Shown: positions 51,013-60,354, counted from the stretch's first letter. The stretch is 64,000 bases of DNA from Pelosinus baikalensis (GCF_020819555.1 NZ_JAJHJB010000029.1:1-64000); one strand, 5' to 3'. Program-made: numbers and translations. Notes: generated from the letters alone by a model not told the origin.

Positions 51013-53474
51013 CACATACACCACTCGTTTTCTGTACGGGCAATAATTGCATTTTGTGCTTCAGGCATTAAGGCAACAAACTGCGCGCAATATCCAGCGA
51101 CTCTTACAATTAAATCAGTATAGTTTTCCGGGTGCTCTTTCGCATCTAAAAGAGTTTTGGAATCAACGACATTAAATTGGTTATGGTAAATTCCTTTTAA
51201 AATACACGCCTGAAGAAAATTTACAAATTTATTTAAGTTCTCATCTCCAGCTAAAGAGCCTGGAGAAAATCTCATATTTAACAATTGCCCAGCAGCAACT
51301 TTAGAATTGGGTAATTTCGCTACAGAATTAATTACAGCTGTCGGTCCACGCATATCTGTTCCCTGTGTAGGTGAACATCCTTCATTTAATGGGCTTTTTG
51401 CGGTTCGCCCATCTGGAGTTGATCCAACATCCAATCCATTGGGGACATACGACGTGATATTGCTCGTAGACATCGTATAACAGCTTATTTCAGGTCCTTT
51501 TCCCGTACGTTCTGTTTTATAAGCTGGTAAGAGTTTCAAATAGGAATCAAAAACATCTTTCACAATGTAGTCTACATAATCATCATCATTTCCGAATTTA
51601 GGCGCATTTTTAACTAATTTATGGATATATGACGCTTCTCTACCTTGCCAATTATTATTTATAGCAGACAGCAATTGCTCCCAGGTAATCTTTTGCTCAT
51701 CAAAAATTAATTTTTTAATAGCGGCAAGAGAATTTCCCACTACACAAGGTCCTATATTCGATTGAGAAATTACATCATACTTACATCCACCATTTTTGAG
51801 AGTTTTACCTAATTCCATACAATTATCAATAAAGCAGGATGCAAAAGGAGAGGCATCATATTTTGCCAAAGAACGATCACAAATTGCATCACATTCCACA
51901 GCCAGATCCGAATAATATTTGAGCAATTTTTCCCAGGCATCCCAAACTTCATCATATGATTCATAATTAATCTCACGATCGGTTCTTCCATTAAGACTGA
52001 TAAGCTGAATCCCTGAATTTGGATCTTTTCCGTTATTTAAAACAAGCTCCAGCACTTTACCCCAGTTTACATATGTCATACCTGTTGCTCGATGTCCATA
52101 TTTTCCCGGAACTCCAGTTTCAACGCAACCTATTGCGCAATAGTCCAATGCATCTTCTTTAGGAATCCCTAAATCCATTAGACCTCGCACAGCTACCTCA
52201 TCATTAAACATAGAGGGCATTCCACAACCAGTACGAATTAGTTTTGCTGCTAATTTTAATAAATCAGCAGGAGTATCTTGATTATACCGCATAGAAAAAT
52301 TAGGCTCAGCCATTGACGTAAGATTCATTGCTTCTATACAAAGATAAGACAATTCATTGCTTCCATCTGCTCCATCTGGCTTTCTCCCACCGATCATAAG
52401 ATTGGAATAAAGAGGATACCCTTGAGAAAATTTGGTATGACCATATGGCCTTACTTTATTATGACTACTATTCATCAGAAACATATGCGTGATGATTTCT
52501 AAAGCTTTTTCTTTGGTTAAAATACCATTTTGAATATCGCTATGATATAAATCAATCATATATTGATCAAATCTTCCATAGCAGAAAGAATGACCATTGC
52601 TTTCAAGCATTTGGAGAACATGTACCAGGTAGCAAACTTCACAGCCCTCATAGAAGTTCTGTACAGGGCGCTCCATTAAAGTTTCGCACATTTTTCCAAT
52701 CTTCCATAGTTCCGCTTTACGTTTTTCGTCTTTTTCGCCTTCAGCCATCTGATAGGCAAGTTGAGAAAATCGTTTAATGTAAACTAACGCGCCTTCTAGA
52801 GTGATAATAACGGATTGATAAAAGATCTGCGCTTCATGATCAATGGTTTCATTCAGCTTTTGCTGTGCATCCCGTATAATAGCTCTAAACCCTTTTTCTA
52901 GAATTAATTCATGCTTTGGCACAATATGTCCATCACCGGACATTGATATACCGCCTCGATGAAGTACGCCCTGTTTTTCTGATAAAACAATAGTTTCAGG
53001 TGTATTTCTAAATACCTCATCCTGATGGGTATTATTCCGCCAGTAAGACGCAATACCTGACAAATCTTTTTTTACTTTTTCTGAAATTTGAAATACATCA
53101 CCACTTCGTTGGTGGAATTCATCCAATTCATCAATAATCCAGTTGATTGAATATTCAGGGAAAATCGGTGCTGCAAAATTACAGTTTGCCTGATTGCCAA
53201 AGATTAAACTATCATTTTCAATGTAGATAGACATATGTTTTAAAATATGTGCAAAAGCTTTTGCCTTGCGTAAAACATAGTCTTCGCCTTCTGTTGATTG
53301 AAACGATTCTGTTATCAATAAGGCTCTTTCGCTACAAATACTCGCCTGGCGTTTTTCCATTTTTTTCTGCATTCTTGCTATTCTCTTTAAATCAATATCA
53401 TTCATTTGTGGAACGAAGTCTAAAAAAGGTTTCATTTTGGGCATCTCCTTTCTTTTTTTCATAAAATATGCCAT
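51012..53474 (-). CDS. Glycyl-radical enzyme of the PflD/YbiW (diol-dehydratase-like) group
   Basis: Up to 820 aa (start near MKPFLDFVPQMN or slightly upstream). The radical Gly is in IVRVAGYCAQFVAL near the C-terminus. The thiyl Cys and adjacent acid are in CAIGCVETGVPGKYGHRATG. The GCVE wording is shared with glycerol, propanediol and hydroxyproline dehydratases and choline lyase, not with pyruvate formate-lyase, whose active site has CC. The PGKYGHRATGMTYVN continuation resembles E. coli PflD, whose substrate is unknown. Context (RpiR regulator, FSA, RpiB, DeoC) suggests a sugar- or polyol-derived substrate. Confidence 0.88.
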   Translation of the reverse strand: MAYFMKKRKEMPKMKPFLDFVPQMNDIDLKRIARMQKKMEKRQASICSERALLITESFQSTEGEDYVLRKAKAFAHILKHMSIYIENDSLIFGNQANCNFAAPIFPEYSINWIIDELDEFHQRSGDVFQISEKVKKDLSGIASYWRNNTHQDEVFRNTPETIVLSEKQGVLHRGGISMSGDGHIVPKHELILEKGFRAIIRDAQQKLNETIDHEAQIFYQSVIITLEGALVYIKRFSQLAYQMAEGEKDEKRKAELWKIGKMCETLMERPVQNFYEGCEVCYLVHVLQMLESNGHSFCYGRFDQYMIDLYHSDIQNGILTKEKALEIITHMFLMNSSHNKVRPYGHTKFSQGYPLYSNLMIGGRKPDGADGSNELSYLCIEAMNLTSMAEPNFSMRYNQDTPADLLKLAAKLIRTGCGMPSMFNDEVAVRGLMDLGIPKEDALDYCAIGCVETGVPGKYGHRATGMTYVNWGKVLELVLNNGKDPNSGIQLISLNGRTDREINYESYDEVWDAWEKLLKYYSDLAVECDAICDRSLAKYDASPFASCFIDNCMELGKTLKNGGCKYDVISQSNIGPCVVGNSLAAIKKLIFDEQKITWEQLLSAINNNWQGREASYIHKLVKNAPKFGNDDDYVDYIVKDVFDSYLKLLPAYKTERTGKGPEISCYTMSTSNITSYVPNGLDVGSTPDGRTAKSPLNEGCSPTQGTDMRGPTAVINSVAKLPNSKVAAGQLLNMRFSPGSLAGDENLNKFVNFLQACILKGIYHNQFNVVDSKTLLDAKEHPENYTDLIVRVAGYCAQFVALMPEAQNAIIARTENEWCM

Positions 53475-53547
53475 CAGATTAAGACCATTAACTTACTGCT
53501 TTGTAAGTTTTTGACCGATGAATCGAATCTTTCAATTTTATTATATG

Positions 53548-53560
53548 GTAGTTTTACTAC
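53548..53560. promoter_or_regulatory. Possible RpiR operator before the glycyl-radical enzyme gene
   Basis: GTAGTTTTACTAC palindrome, about 75 bp upstream of the start. A related TAGTATTAATACTA palindrome lies in the rpiR-deoC intergenic region. Confidence 0.35.
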
Positions 53561-53695
53561 TTTGTAAATATTTAAAAGTAGTTTTATTTCTTTTTATCAG
53601 CTTTACTATAAAAAAAGAGGACTGCATGATGAACAAGTTACTTTGCATCACACAGCCCCCTTTATAGAATTGCTTTAATTCGATGAAATCTTCTG

Positions 53696-54571
53696 TTAAT
53701 AATTTTTCTTTTCAACTAATAAATTTATTTTATCTAAGCGGTTAGTATACTTACTATAATCACTAAGAAGCAGCCCCATATATAGCATGTCAACTATCGC
53801 TAACTGAGAAATACGTGAAACCATTGTTTCACTATAAAATGTAGTTTCAAAATCACCTGTAAACAATTGAATATCAGCATATTTTGATATTTCAGATGCT
53901 TTATAATTAGATAAGGCTATTGTTCTAGCCCCATTTTCTTTTGCAATTTTCAACGTATCAATAACATCTTTGGTACTACCTGAGTGAGAAATGGCAATGG
54001 CTACATCATCTTTTGTTAGATGAGTTGCGCTGATTTGTTGTAAATGATTATCATTAAATGCTCGTGCATTTAAACCAATCCTCATCAGCTTATTCATTAA
54101 ATCATTTGTAATGCTGCCAGAATTTCCAACGCCATAAATATCGATAATATTAGCCTCGCTCAAGGATTTAACAGCTTTTAGATATTCGCTAATATCAATA
54201 ATTCTTAAAGTATCTTGAAGTGCTTTCATCGTTATGTGAATCATTTTTCCAGGAATATCTTCTAATTTGTCATCTTTGTTAACATGTAGATCAATTAAGA
54301 GAGAGACATTATTATCTTGGATAACTGTCTTCTTTCCCCAATCTTTCATAATACTAAGCTTCAAATCACTATAACCAGAAAACCCAACACGTTTAGTAAA
54401 CCGTACTACTGTTGGTTCGCTTACTTGAGACTTTTGAGCTAAATCGGTAAGGGGGAGTCTTGTAACTTCATGACCATGCTCCAAAACATAGTCGGCTACT
54501 TTTTTTTCTGATTTACTTAAATGATTATAAACTGTTTTGATTTTATCTTCAAATGTTCTTTCACTATTCAC
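53696..54571 (-). CDS. RpiR-family transcriptional regulator with SIS domain
   Basis: 291 aa with GTG start (AAGGGG seven bases upstream). The N-terminal HTH_6 domain reads LSKSEKKVADYVLEHGHEVT and SQVSEPTVVRFTKRVGFSGY. The SIS sugar-phosphate-binding domain shows IDIYGVGNSGSITNDLMNK, ISHSGSTKDVIDTLKIA and GARTIALSNYK. It lies between the glycyl-radical enzyme genes (same strand) and deoC (divergent), so it probably regulates both in response to a phosphosugar. Confidence 0.9.
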   Translation of the reverse strand: MNSERTFEDKIKTVYNHLSKSEKKVADYVLEHGHEVTRLPLTDLAQKSQVSEPTVVRFTKRVGFSGYSDLKLSIMKDWGKKTVIQDNNVSLLIDLHVNKDDKLEDIPGKMIHITMKALQDTLRIIDISEYLKAVKSLSEANIIDIYGVGNSGSITNDLMNKLMRIGLNARAFNDNHLQQISATHLTKDDVAIAISHSGSTKDVIDTLKIAKENGARTIALSNYKASEISKYADIQLFTGDFETTFYSETMVSRISQLAIVDMLYMGLLLSDYSKYTNRLDKINLLVEKKNY

Positions 54572-54677
54572 ACTATAGCCCCTTTCAGAATGACTATGAA
54601 TCCCAATATTAAATAAAAGTATAACCAATAATTAGCATTATACATTAGTAGTAATACAAAATCAAATTCAATTATGT

Positions 54678-54727
54678 AGTATTAATACTATTTTTATATT
54701 GTTTTTGTAGAAAAAATACATTATAAT
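54678..54727 (+). promoter_or_regulatory. deoC promoter and overlapping palindrome
   Basis: TTGTTT (54699-54704), 17-bp spacer, TATAAT (54722-54727). Just upstream is the perfect palindrome TAGTATTAATACTA (54678-54691), a candidate RpiR site. Confidence 0.6.
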
Positions 54728-54786
54728 ATTAATCAAGGAGGGCACCTATTACTAATAATAAATGCGAAAATATAGGTGTAAAAGAA

Positions 54787-55518
54787 ATGAAACATAAAAA
54801 AGCAATTGAAATGACAGCAGAGGAATTATCCCGTTATATTGACCAATCAGTCTTGAAACCAGAATTTACGGAATTAGAAATTAAAAAATATATTCAGGAA
54901 GGCATAAATTACCGATGCGCTACAGTTTGTATTAATCCAGCTTCATTGGATCTTGCGGCTGAATTAACCAAAGGTACGGATACGAAAATTTGTGTTGTTT
55001 GTGATTTTCCCTTTGGACTGAGTACGACAGCATCTAAAGCCATGCAGGCAGAAGAATACTGCAAACGTGGCGATATATATGAACTAGATATCGTCGCAAA
55101 CTACGGTTGGATTCGCAGCGGAAAATGGGATGATGTAACAGCGGATATAAAAGCGGTTGTTGATGTCTGCCATAAGTACGGTACTGCAGTGAAAGTAATT
55201 TTCGAAACCGATGCATTGACTGCGGATGAGGTGAAACAATCCTGCGAATGTGCCATTGCAGCAAAAGCTGATTTTGTCAAAACAAGTACTGGGTTCCTAG
55301 CGGGATTTGAAGCACACGGTGCGACACCAGAAATCATTCAGGTAATGATGGATACCTGCCAAGGGAGGATTAAAATAAAAGGTAGTGGATGCATCCGTAC
55401 GCGGGAACATTTTTTACAGCTAATTGATATGGGGATTGATAGAATGGGCGTTGGCTATAAGTCAACACCTGTTGTATTAGGAGATAGTACAGAAACAGCA
55501 AGTCAAGAAACGTATTAA
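54787..55518 (+). CDS. deoC: Deoxyribose-phosphate aldolase-like protein
   Basis: 243-aa class I aldolase of the DeoC fold. IDQSVLKPEFTELEIKKYIQ, CVVCDFPFGLSTTASKAMQA, the Schiff-base Lys in ADFVKTSTGF and the second Lys in RIKIKGSGCIRT are all present. The canonical reaction is 2-deoxyribose-5-P to acetaldehyde plus glyceraldehyde-3-P; the diverged GSGC replaces GSGG. ATG at 54787 has only a weak site. A strong AAGGAGG lies further upstream, six bases before an in-frame ATT at about 54748, so a non-AUG start is conceivable. Confidence 0.85.
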   Translation: MKHKKAIEMTAEELSRYIDQSVLKPEFTELEIKKYIQEGINYRCATVCINPASLDLAAELTKGTDTKICVVCDFPFGLSTTASKAMQAEEYCKRGDIYELDIVANYGWIRSGKWDDVTADIKAVVDVCHKYGTAVKVIFETDALTADEVKQSCECAIAAKADFVKTSTGFLAGFEAHGATPEIIQVMMDTCQGRIKIKGSGCIRTREHFLQLIDMGIDRMGVGYKSTPVVLGDSTETASQETY

Positions 55519-55533
55519 ATACTCCCAATATAA

Positions 55534-55576
55534 GGGGCTGCCTCGCTACGATTAAAAAATCGTAGTGAGGCAGCCC
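55534..55576. terminator. Terminator between deoC and the phosphatase gene
   Basis: GGGCTGCCTC.CTACGATT/AATCGTAG.GAGGCAGCCC stem of about 19 bp around AAAA. No long T-run, but strength and convergent position support termination of both transcripts. Confidence 0.75.
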
Positions 55577-55634
55577 TAGTTGCTTACTTTGTGCCATGAG
55601 GAAGTTCCAATTGCGTAGAATTCGCAGCCGATCC

Positions 55635-56288
55635 CTAAAATATAATATTATAAATGCCTTGTGGTCGCTTTACGACGTAAGTGGCATTATGATGTCTTAA
55701 TTCTGCTTCATCGCGAAACCCCCACAACACGCCGATACTATCCATACCAGCATTTTGCGCTGTAATCATATCTGTTTTAGAATCACCGATATATAATACT
55801 TCTTTGGGATCAAGCTGCATTTGCTTGGCAATTTCTAAGGCAGCTTGCGGATCGGGTTTTTTAGCAAAGCCGGAACGCTCGCCATAAATAGCACTGAAAA
55901 CAATATCAGGAAACAGATAGCGCAGTAGATTATTGGTATAATCATTACGCTTGTTGGAATTTACGGCTATTGGTATCCCCTTATTATTGAGCGCTTTCAA
56001 CAAAGAAACTATTCCGCCATATGGTTTTGTTTCCTTCTTGTAGTTTTCATGATAAGCTTTGATAAATTTCCCTAACCCTTCCTCAATGATTGCCGGTTCT
56101 GTATCCTCCGGCATACTTTGTTCAATCAGGTTGCGAAAACCTTTACCAATTTTGGTTCGATACTCTTCTTTTGTATGTGTAGGATACCCATAGCTGGCAA
56201 GAACTTCATTCACACTATTGGCAATATCACTCAGAGTATCCAGTAAAGTGCCATCCAAATCAAAGATAATCCCTTTATATCTGCTCAT
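55635..56288 (-). CDS. HAD-family phosphatase, phosphoglycolate-phosphatase (Gph)-like
   Basis: 217 aa. HAD motif I FDLDGTLLDT, motif II AVNSNKR, motif III Lys in GFAKKPDP and motif IV YIGDSKTDMITAQNAG. A C1-type cap lies between motifs I and II. It probably dephosphorylates a small sugar phosphate. AAAGGTG precedes the ATG. The gene lies between deoC and the NagD-like gene, in the sugar/polyol cluster. Confidence 0.85.
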   Translation of the reverse strand: MSRYKGIIFDLDGTLLDTLSDIANSVNEVLASYGYPTHTKEEYRTKIGKGFRNLIEQSMPEDTEPAIIEEGLGKFIKAYHENYKKETKPYGGIVSLLKALNNKGIPIAVNSNKRNDYTNNLLRYLFPDIVFSAIYGERSGFAKKPDPQAALEIAKQMQLDPKEVLYIGDSKTDMITAQNAGMDSIGVLWGFRDEAELRHHNATYVVKRPQGIYNIIF

Positions 56289-56411
56289 TGATAATCACCT
56301 TTCTCCTGAATTCTGCCATGGTTTTCAATAGAGGTAATTTCCTGATACATTAAATATTATGGATTATTAACATGAAACATTCATAAAACAACAATAGCAA
56401 AACCGTAGCCG

Positions 56412-56487
56412 TCTTGAACCACAAAGACGCAAAGGACACAAAGGAGTCTATTTTCAACTTATCTTTGTGTTCTTTGCGTACTCTGTA
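56412..56487. repeat. Dispersed intergenic repeat (family A, copy 4), shortened
   Basis: TTGAACCACAAAGACGCAAA and GGACACAAAGGAG, then about 30 bp later ATCTTTGTGTTCTTTGCG. The last CTTTGTGGTTC arm is missing. Confidence 0.7.
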
Positions 56488-56522
56488 TTTCAACATTCTC
56501 CTTAAAGAAACGTATGAACACT

Positions 56523-57344
56523 TTAACAAGTTTCTTCTAATGCTTCCTTCACTTGCTTTAATGAAGGGAATACAAGAGTAGGCTTTACCTCACTCCCTGG
56601 AATGTCCACTAATTGACTTTCGCCAGACAGTACTAGAATCGTTGTCACATTATTTCCTTTTCCAAGAGCAATATCTGTATATAGTCGATCTCCAACAATC
56701 GCAATCTCCTCTTCTTTGCAGCCAGTATTCTCTAATATATACTGCAGCGTATGAGCTGTAGGCTTACCAAAATACTCAGGTTTAACACCAGTAGATGCCG
56801 TAATCAATGCGCATATTGCTCCGCAGTCTGGAATATATCCACCTTCTATCGGACAATTAAAATCAGGATTAACAGCTAAGAACCTCGCTCCATTTCGAAT
56901 AAAGGTACATGCTTTTGTTAGATTATCATACGCCAGAGAAGTATCAAAGCCGACTACCACAATATCCGGATTCTCATCTACTAATAAGATCCCAGCTTCC
57001 TTAAAATCATTTTGCAGATATTCATTACCCAGTACAAAGACAGTTTGATCTGCCGCATGTTTTTTCAGATAATTGATAATAACATGATTGGAAATAAGCA
57101 TCATATCTTCTTCTACGTGGTACCCCATATTACGAATACGGTCCACGTATACCTTGGTATTCTTGGAAGAGTTGTTCGTAAAAAATTTAAATTTTATTTT
57201 ATTCTTTTCCAACGTGTGCAAAAAGTCTATAGCACCGTCTAAAATTCGTTTCCCCAAATATACAGTGCCATCTAAATCCATAACGAAACATTTGATTTTT
57301 CTTAATATCTCTTGCTGCTGTGTCGTATTTATTACTGGCTCCAT
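56523..57344 (-). CDS. NagD-like HAD phosphatase (HAD-IIA)
   Basis: 273 aa. Motif I VMDLDGTVYLG, motif II FFTNNSSKN, cap region, motif III Lys in YFGKPTAHTLQ and motif IV IVGDRLYTDIALGKG. Start MEPVINTTQQQ has AGGAAGGAG eight bases upstream; an ATG two codons earlier is too close. It follows the glycerol-1-phosphate dehydrogenase-like gene by 19 bp, so the pair may reduce or oxidise and then dephosphorylate the same polyol phosphate. Confidence 0.86.
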   Translation of the reverse strand: MEPVINTTQQQEILRKIKCFVMDLDGTVYLGKRILDGAIDFLHTLEKNKIKFKFFTNNSSKNTKVYVDRIRNMGYHVEEDMMLISNHVIINYLKKHAADQTVFVLGNEYLQNDFKEAGILLVDENPDIVVVGFDTSLAYDNLTKACTFIRNGARFLAVNPDFNCPIEGGYIPDCGAICALITASTGVKPEYFGKPTAHTLQYILENTGCKEEEIAIVGDRLYTDIALGKGNNVTTILVLSGESQLVDIPGSEVKPTLVFPSLKQVKEALEETC

Positions 57345-57363
57345 CAACATGACTCCTTCCTAT

Positions 57364-58734
57364 TTAGATATATTTTTTAATATCGTTGGTGAACTCTTCT
57401 AATAGTCCCAAGTCCGATAATAAGTTAAGAATGGTATAACGCGGACGTACTTCTTTTGCTACCAAAACGCTATCCAGCACCGTTCTTTGGTCAACACCAA
57501 CTTCCTCCGGCTTAATGGGTGCTCCAGCACTCTTCATTAAGCTTTCAACTCGGTTTGCTCTTTCTGCCTCCTTGGCAATTTCAATAATCTGCAGGAAATT
57601 TTCCTTGATTACTTCAATTCTAGAAATTCTTGCTTCTATGGAATTTCTACCATCCTTTTCGCTCATAGACAAAATGCCAGGTGCAGCCTTTCCATAAAGT
57701 TCACATATCGATTTTCTCCACGCTTTTTCATCAAAAATACGAGCCTTGGCCACAGCTTCTTCAAAATCGACTTGCTTTTCTACTAACAATTCATACAATC
57801 TGGCTACAATAATACTAGTTAAGCCTACCTTCGTACCATGCAGCAAAGCTTCTTTACCTTCAAATAAGAACTTCATTTCCCAAAAGTGAGAAATATGATG
57901 TTCCGCCCCCGATGCCGGACGAGAATTTCCCACAAAACTCATCGCAATTCCTGTGCGAACTAAACCATCCATAACATTTTCAATTGCAATATCCTCTCGA
58001 TTCTTAACACCATCAATATTATCAACACATTTTTTAATAGCATCGCTTGAAATTCTAGCAGTGACATCACAATAATACTCTTTATTTACGATGCGGCTTA
58101 CTTGCCAATCGCTTAGTGCAGAATATTTTCCGATCATATCCCCAAGACCTGCTAAGATCATCCGCATGGGTGCTTTCTTTAAAATCTCAGTGTCACCAAT
58201 AATAACTTTAGGATAGGAAGATTCCACACTCGTTTTTAGATTATCAATAATTAACGCGGAGCTGTCAGAAGCATATCCATCCATAGAAGGTGCAGTCGCT
58301 ACCACGATAGACGGAATATTGGTTCTGCGGCTGATGAATTTTACAATATCATTCAAAGTTCCCGCTCCCACCGTAACAATAAGATCTGTATTTTTTTCGA
58401 TTTGCAGCAGCAATTTTCCAACAGCCTCTTCATCTGGCACTAAATCTCGAGTCACTTTATACACATAAGACTTATAAGACAAATGATTTTCTGCCAGCAA
58501 TGAAGCTACCTTCTTGCCAGCTACTTCGTAAGTATTTGTATCTGCAACAAGCAACACTTTTTTCGCACCTAATATTCTTACCACATCAGGCACTTGATTA
58601 AGAGCGTCCTTTCCGATAATCACTTTATCAATATTGATACTATGTGGTTTTCCACATTGGCATTCCAATTTGGCGTTTAAAAAATCATTACTTTCTAATC
58701 TACCGATCGTATCCAATGTCAATTTCATTGCCAT
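57364..58734 (-). CDS. sn-Glycerol-1-phosphate dehydrogenase-like enzyme (AraM/EgsA family)
   Basis: 456-aa iron-containing/glycerol dehydrogenase-fold enzyme. GAGTLNDIVKFISRRTNIPS binds the dinucleotide and TAPSMDGYASDSSALI is a diagnostic AraM/G1PDH motif. Zinc/iron ligands are in GLGDMIGKYSALSDW, SGAEHHISHFWEM and LHGTKVGL. AraM of Bacillus makes glycerol-1-P, but many homologues sit in polyol operons. Here it is placed between a glucitol-type PTS and a NagD-like phosphatase, so a polyol phosphate substrate is plausible. The start could be any of several clustered codons. Confidence 0.85.
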   Translation of the reverse strand: MAMKLTLDTIGRLESNDFLNAKLECQCGKPHSINIDKVIIGKDALNQVPDVVRILGAKKVLLVADTNTYEVAGKKVASLLAENHLSYKSYVYKVTRDLVPDEEAVGKLLLQIEKNTDLIVTVGAGTLNDIVKFISRRTNIPSIVVATAPSMDGYASDSSALIIDNLKTSVESSYPKVIIGDTEILKKAPMRMILAGLGDMIGKYSALSDWQVSRIVNKEYYCDVTARISSDAIKKCVDNIDGVKNREDIAIENVMDGLVRTGIAMSFVGNSRPASGAEHHISHFWEMKFLFEGKEALLHGTKVGLTSIIVARLYELLVEKQVDFEEAVAKARIFDEKAWRKSICELYGKAAPGILSMSEKDGRNSIEARISRIEVIKENFLQIIEIAKEAERANRVESLMKSAGAPIKPEEVGVDQRTVLDSVLVAKEVRPRYTILNLLSDLGLLEEFTNDIKKYI

Positions 58735-58859
58735 CACATCCTATTTCATATTTTTATAAAGAAAACTTATTTTTGGGGATTTTTCTAATTCCTATTTATT
58801 TCTTAAGGTTATAAACCGTATTTTACGAATCTTACTGCGGACTAGCACATCGTGTTAAA

Positions 58860-58901
58860 AAAATTGCTATTTGTTCTTTAAGGAGACAAATAGCAATTTT
58901 C
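58860..58901. terminator. Terminator after the PTS IIA gene
   Basis: AAAATTGCTATTTGT/ACAAATAGCAATTTT stem with a 13-base loop, T-rich ends. It separates srlB from the dehydrogenase gene (58734), though partial read-through is possible. Confidence 0.75.
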
Positions 58902-58909
58902 TTACTTTT

Positions 58910-59275
58910 TTAATTGCCTTCGATTCGAATAATATCATTCAGAGAGATCTCTGGATGACCTTCGCCCCTTAATTCAATCTGCCCTGGCAGTTCGACTGTA
59001 TCGCTGCCAGTGAATTTAAATGTGCAGTGTCCCAATTCCTCTAGCGTTTTAAGTGCCTCATCCCCGATAGCCGTAATCGTATACTGTGCTTTTCCAAAGG
59101 TTACTCTATCGCCAACTTGAATTGGTCTTTTAATTTCTCCCGTTGTATGCATAATTGAAATTTCTTCTAAACCATCTAAAGGACATGTATCGAAAATAAT
59201 AAGATCTCCAGTAGATTCCATTAATTCGGTAGCCATATCTCCTATGCTCGTCACTACAACTTCATATTTCATCAT
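58910..59275 (-). CDS. srlB: PTS glucitol/sorbitol-type IIA component
   Basis: 121 aa cytoplasmic phosphocarrier. SIGDMATELMESTGDLIIFD, DGLEEISIMHTTGEIKRPIQ and VGDRVTFGKAQYTITAIGDE are typical of the glucitol family IIA. The phospho-His is probably in EELGHCTFKFTG. AGGGAAG precedes two adjacent ATGs. It is the last PTS gene of the IIC-IIB-IIA order. Confidence 0.9.
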   Translation of the reverse strand: MMKYEVVVTSIGDMATELMESTGDLIIFDTCPLDGLEEISIMHTTGEIKRPIQVGDRVTFGKAQYTITAIGDEALKTLEELGHCTFKFTGSDTVELPGQIELRGEGHPEISLNDIIRIEGN

Positions 59276-59345
59276 TCACTTCCCTCTCATTTCGTAATGT
59301 GTATCCTCGGGAAACAACCATATGAGAAGCTATATTTCTCTACGT

Positions 59346-60317
59346 TTAGCTAAATAATCCTACGCCCATGAAATAAGCAATCACTACTGATAAAGGACCT
59401 GTCACCAATCTTGACATGAGAATAACAGGCACGCCAAGTTCGATAGTTTCTGGTTCTGCCTCACCCAAGCTCAAGCCCACTGGCAAGAAGTCGCAGCCAA
59501 CCTGGGGATTGATCGCAAATAAGGCTGGCAGAGCAAACTGCGGAGGAATATGACCTGCACCAATTTCAACACCAATCAAAACACCCACTACCTGAGCAAT
59601 AACTGCACCTGGCCCTAACATTGGCGACAGCACTGGCAGGGAACATATTACGGATATAATCAATAATCCAGGAAGACTCCCAGCGTAAGGAGAAACTACA
59701 TTTGCAACAATATTTCCCAGACCAGACTGCAAAATGATACCAATAATCATACTTACAAAAGCCATAAAGGGCAGTATACTGGTCATAACTGTATTAATGG
59801 TATGACGCCCGGATTGAAAGAAAATACCTACTATACCACCAACAGCTTTACCAAATCGAGCAAGGATATTTCCTTTTTCCGCCGGGGCTGCCTGAGTTTT
59901 TTGCTGCGCAGCTGCCTGTGCAATTGAAGGATCGGGAGGAATGTATTCTCCTTCAAATAAACTTAGGCATGATTCCTTGACACCAGATACATAAATTTCT
60001 TCTGTAATAAACTGAGCCAGGGGTCCGGACTTTCCTACAGGCAATACATTTACAGTAAAAATTTTTTTCTTCGGATACACACCACAGCGCGCAGTACCGC
60101 CGCAATCGACAACAGCTACAGCAATTTGATCATCAGGAACCCCTGTTTTAAAACCGTTTACCAGCTCTGCACCCAGCATCTCTGCAAGTTTAACTGCTAC
60201 AGGATGTATATCACCACCGGTAATACATACTACTTTATTTCTTGTTTCTGTGGTTCTTATAATCAAAGGACCACCAAAGCCACCTGGACCTTTCTCAATT
60301 CGAACAGCATTACTCAT
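59346..60317 (-). CDS. srlE: PTS glucitol/sorbitol-type IIB (IIBC2) component
   Basis: 323 aa. The N-terminal IIB domain carries the phospho-Cys in VVDCGGTARCGVYPKKK. A linker rich in Ala/Gln (about 131-150) leads to the membrane part with several hydrophobic segments (FFQSGRHTINTVMTSILPFM, CDFLPVGLSLGEAEPETIEL). It phosphorylates the incoming polyol together with the IIC protein. It follows the IIC gene by 37 bp. Confidence 0.92.
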   Translation of the reverse strand: MSNAVRIEKGPGGFGGPLIIRTTETRNKVVCITGGDIHPVAVKLAEMLGAELVNGFKTGVPDDQIAVAVVDCGGTARCGVYPKKKIFTVNVLPVGKSGPLAQFITEEIYVSGVKESCLSLFEGEYIPPDPSIAQAAAQQKTQAAPAEKGNILARFGKAVGGIVGIFFQSGRHTINTVMTSILPFMAFVSMIIGIILQSGLGNIVANVVSPYAGSLPGLLIISVICSLPVLSPMLGPGAVIAQVVGVLIGVEIGAGHIPPQFALPALFAINPQVGCDFLPVGLSLGEAEPETIELGVPVILMSRLVTGPLSVVIAYFMGVGLFS

Positions 60318-60354
60318 AACAATCCCGCCTCCTATATCATTACTCTTCGTCCAC

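Noticed and set aside
51012..53474. Calling the glycyl-radical protein pyruvate formate-lyase
   Set aside because: PFL has two adjacent active-site cysteines; this protein has GCVE, the signature of dehydratase/lyase-type glycyl-radical enzymes.
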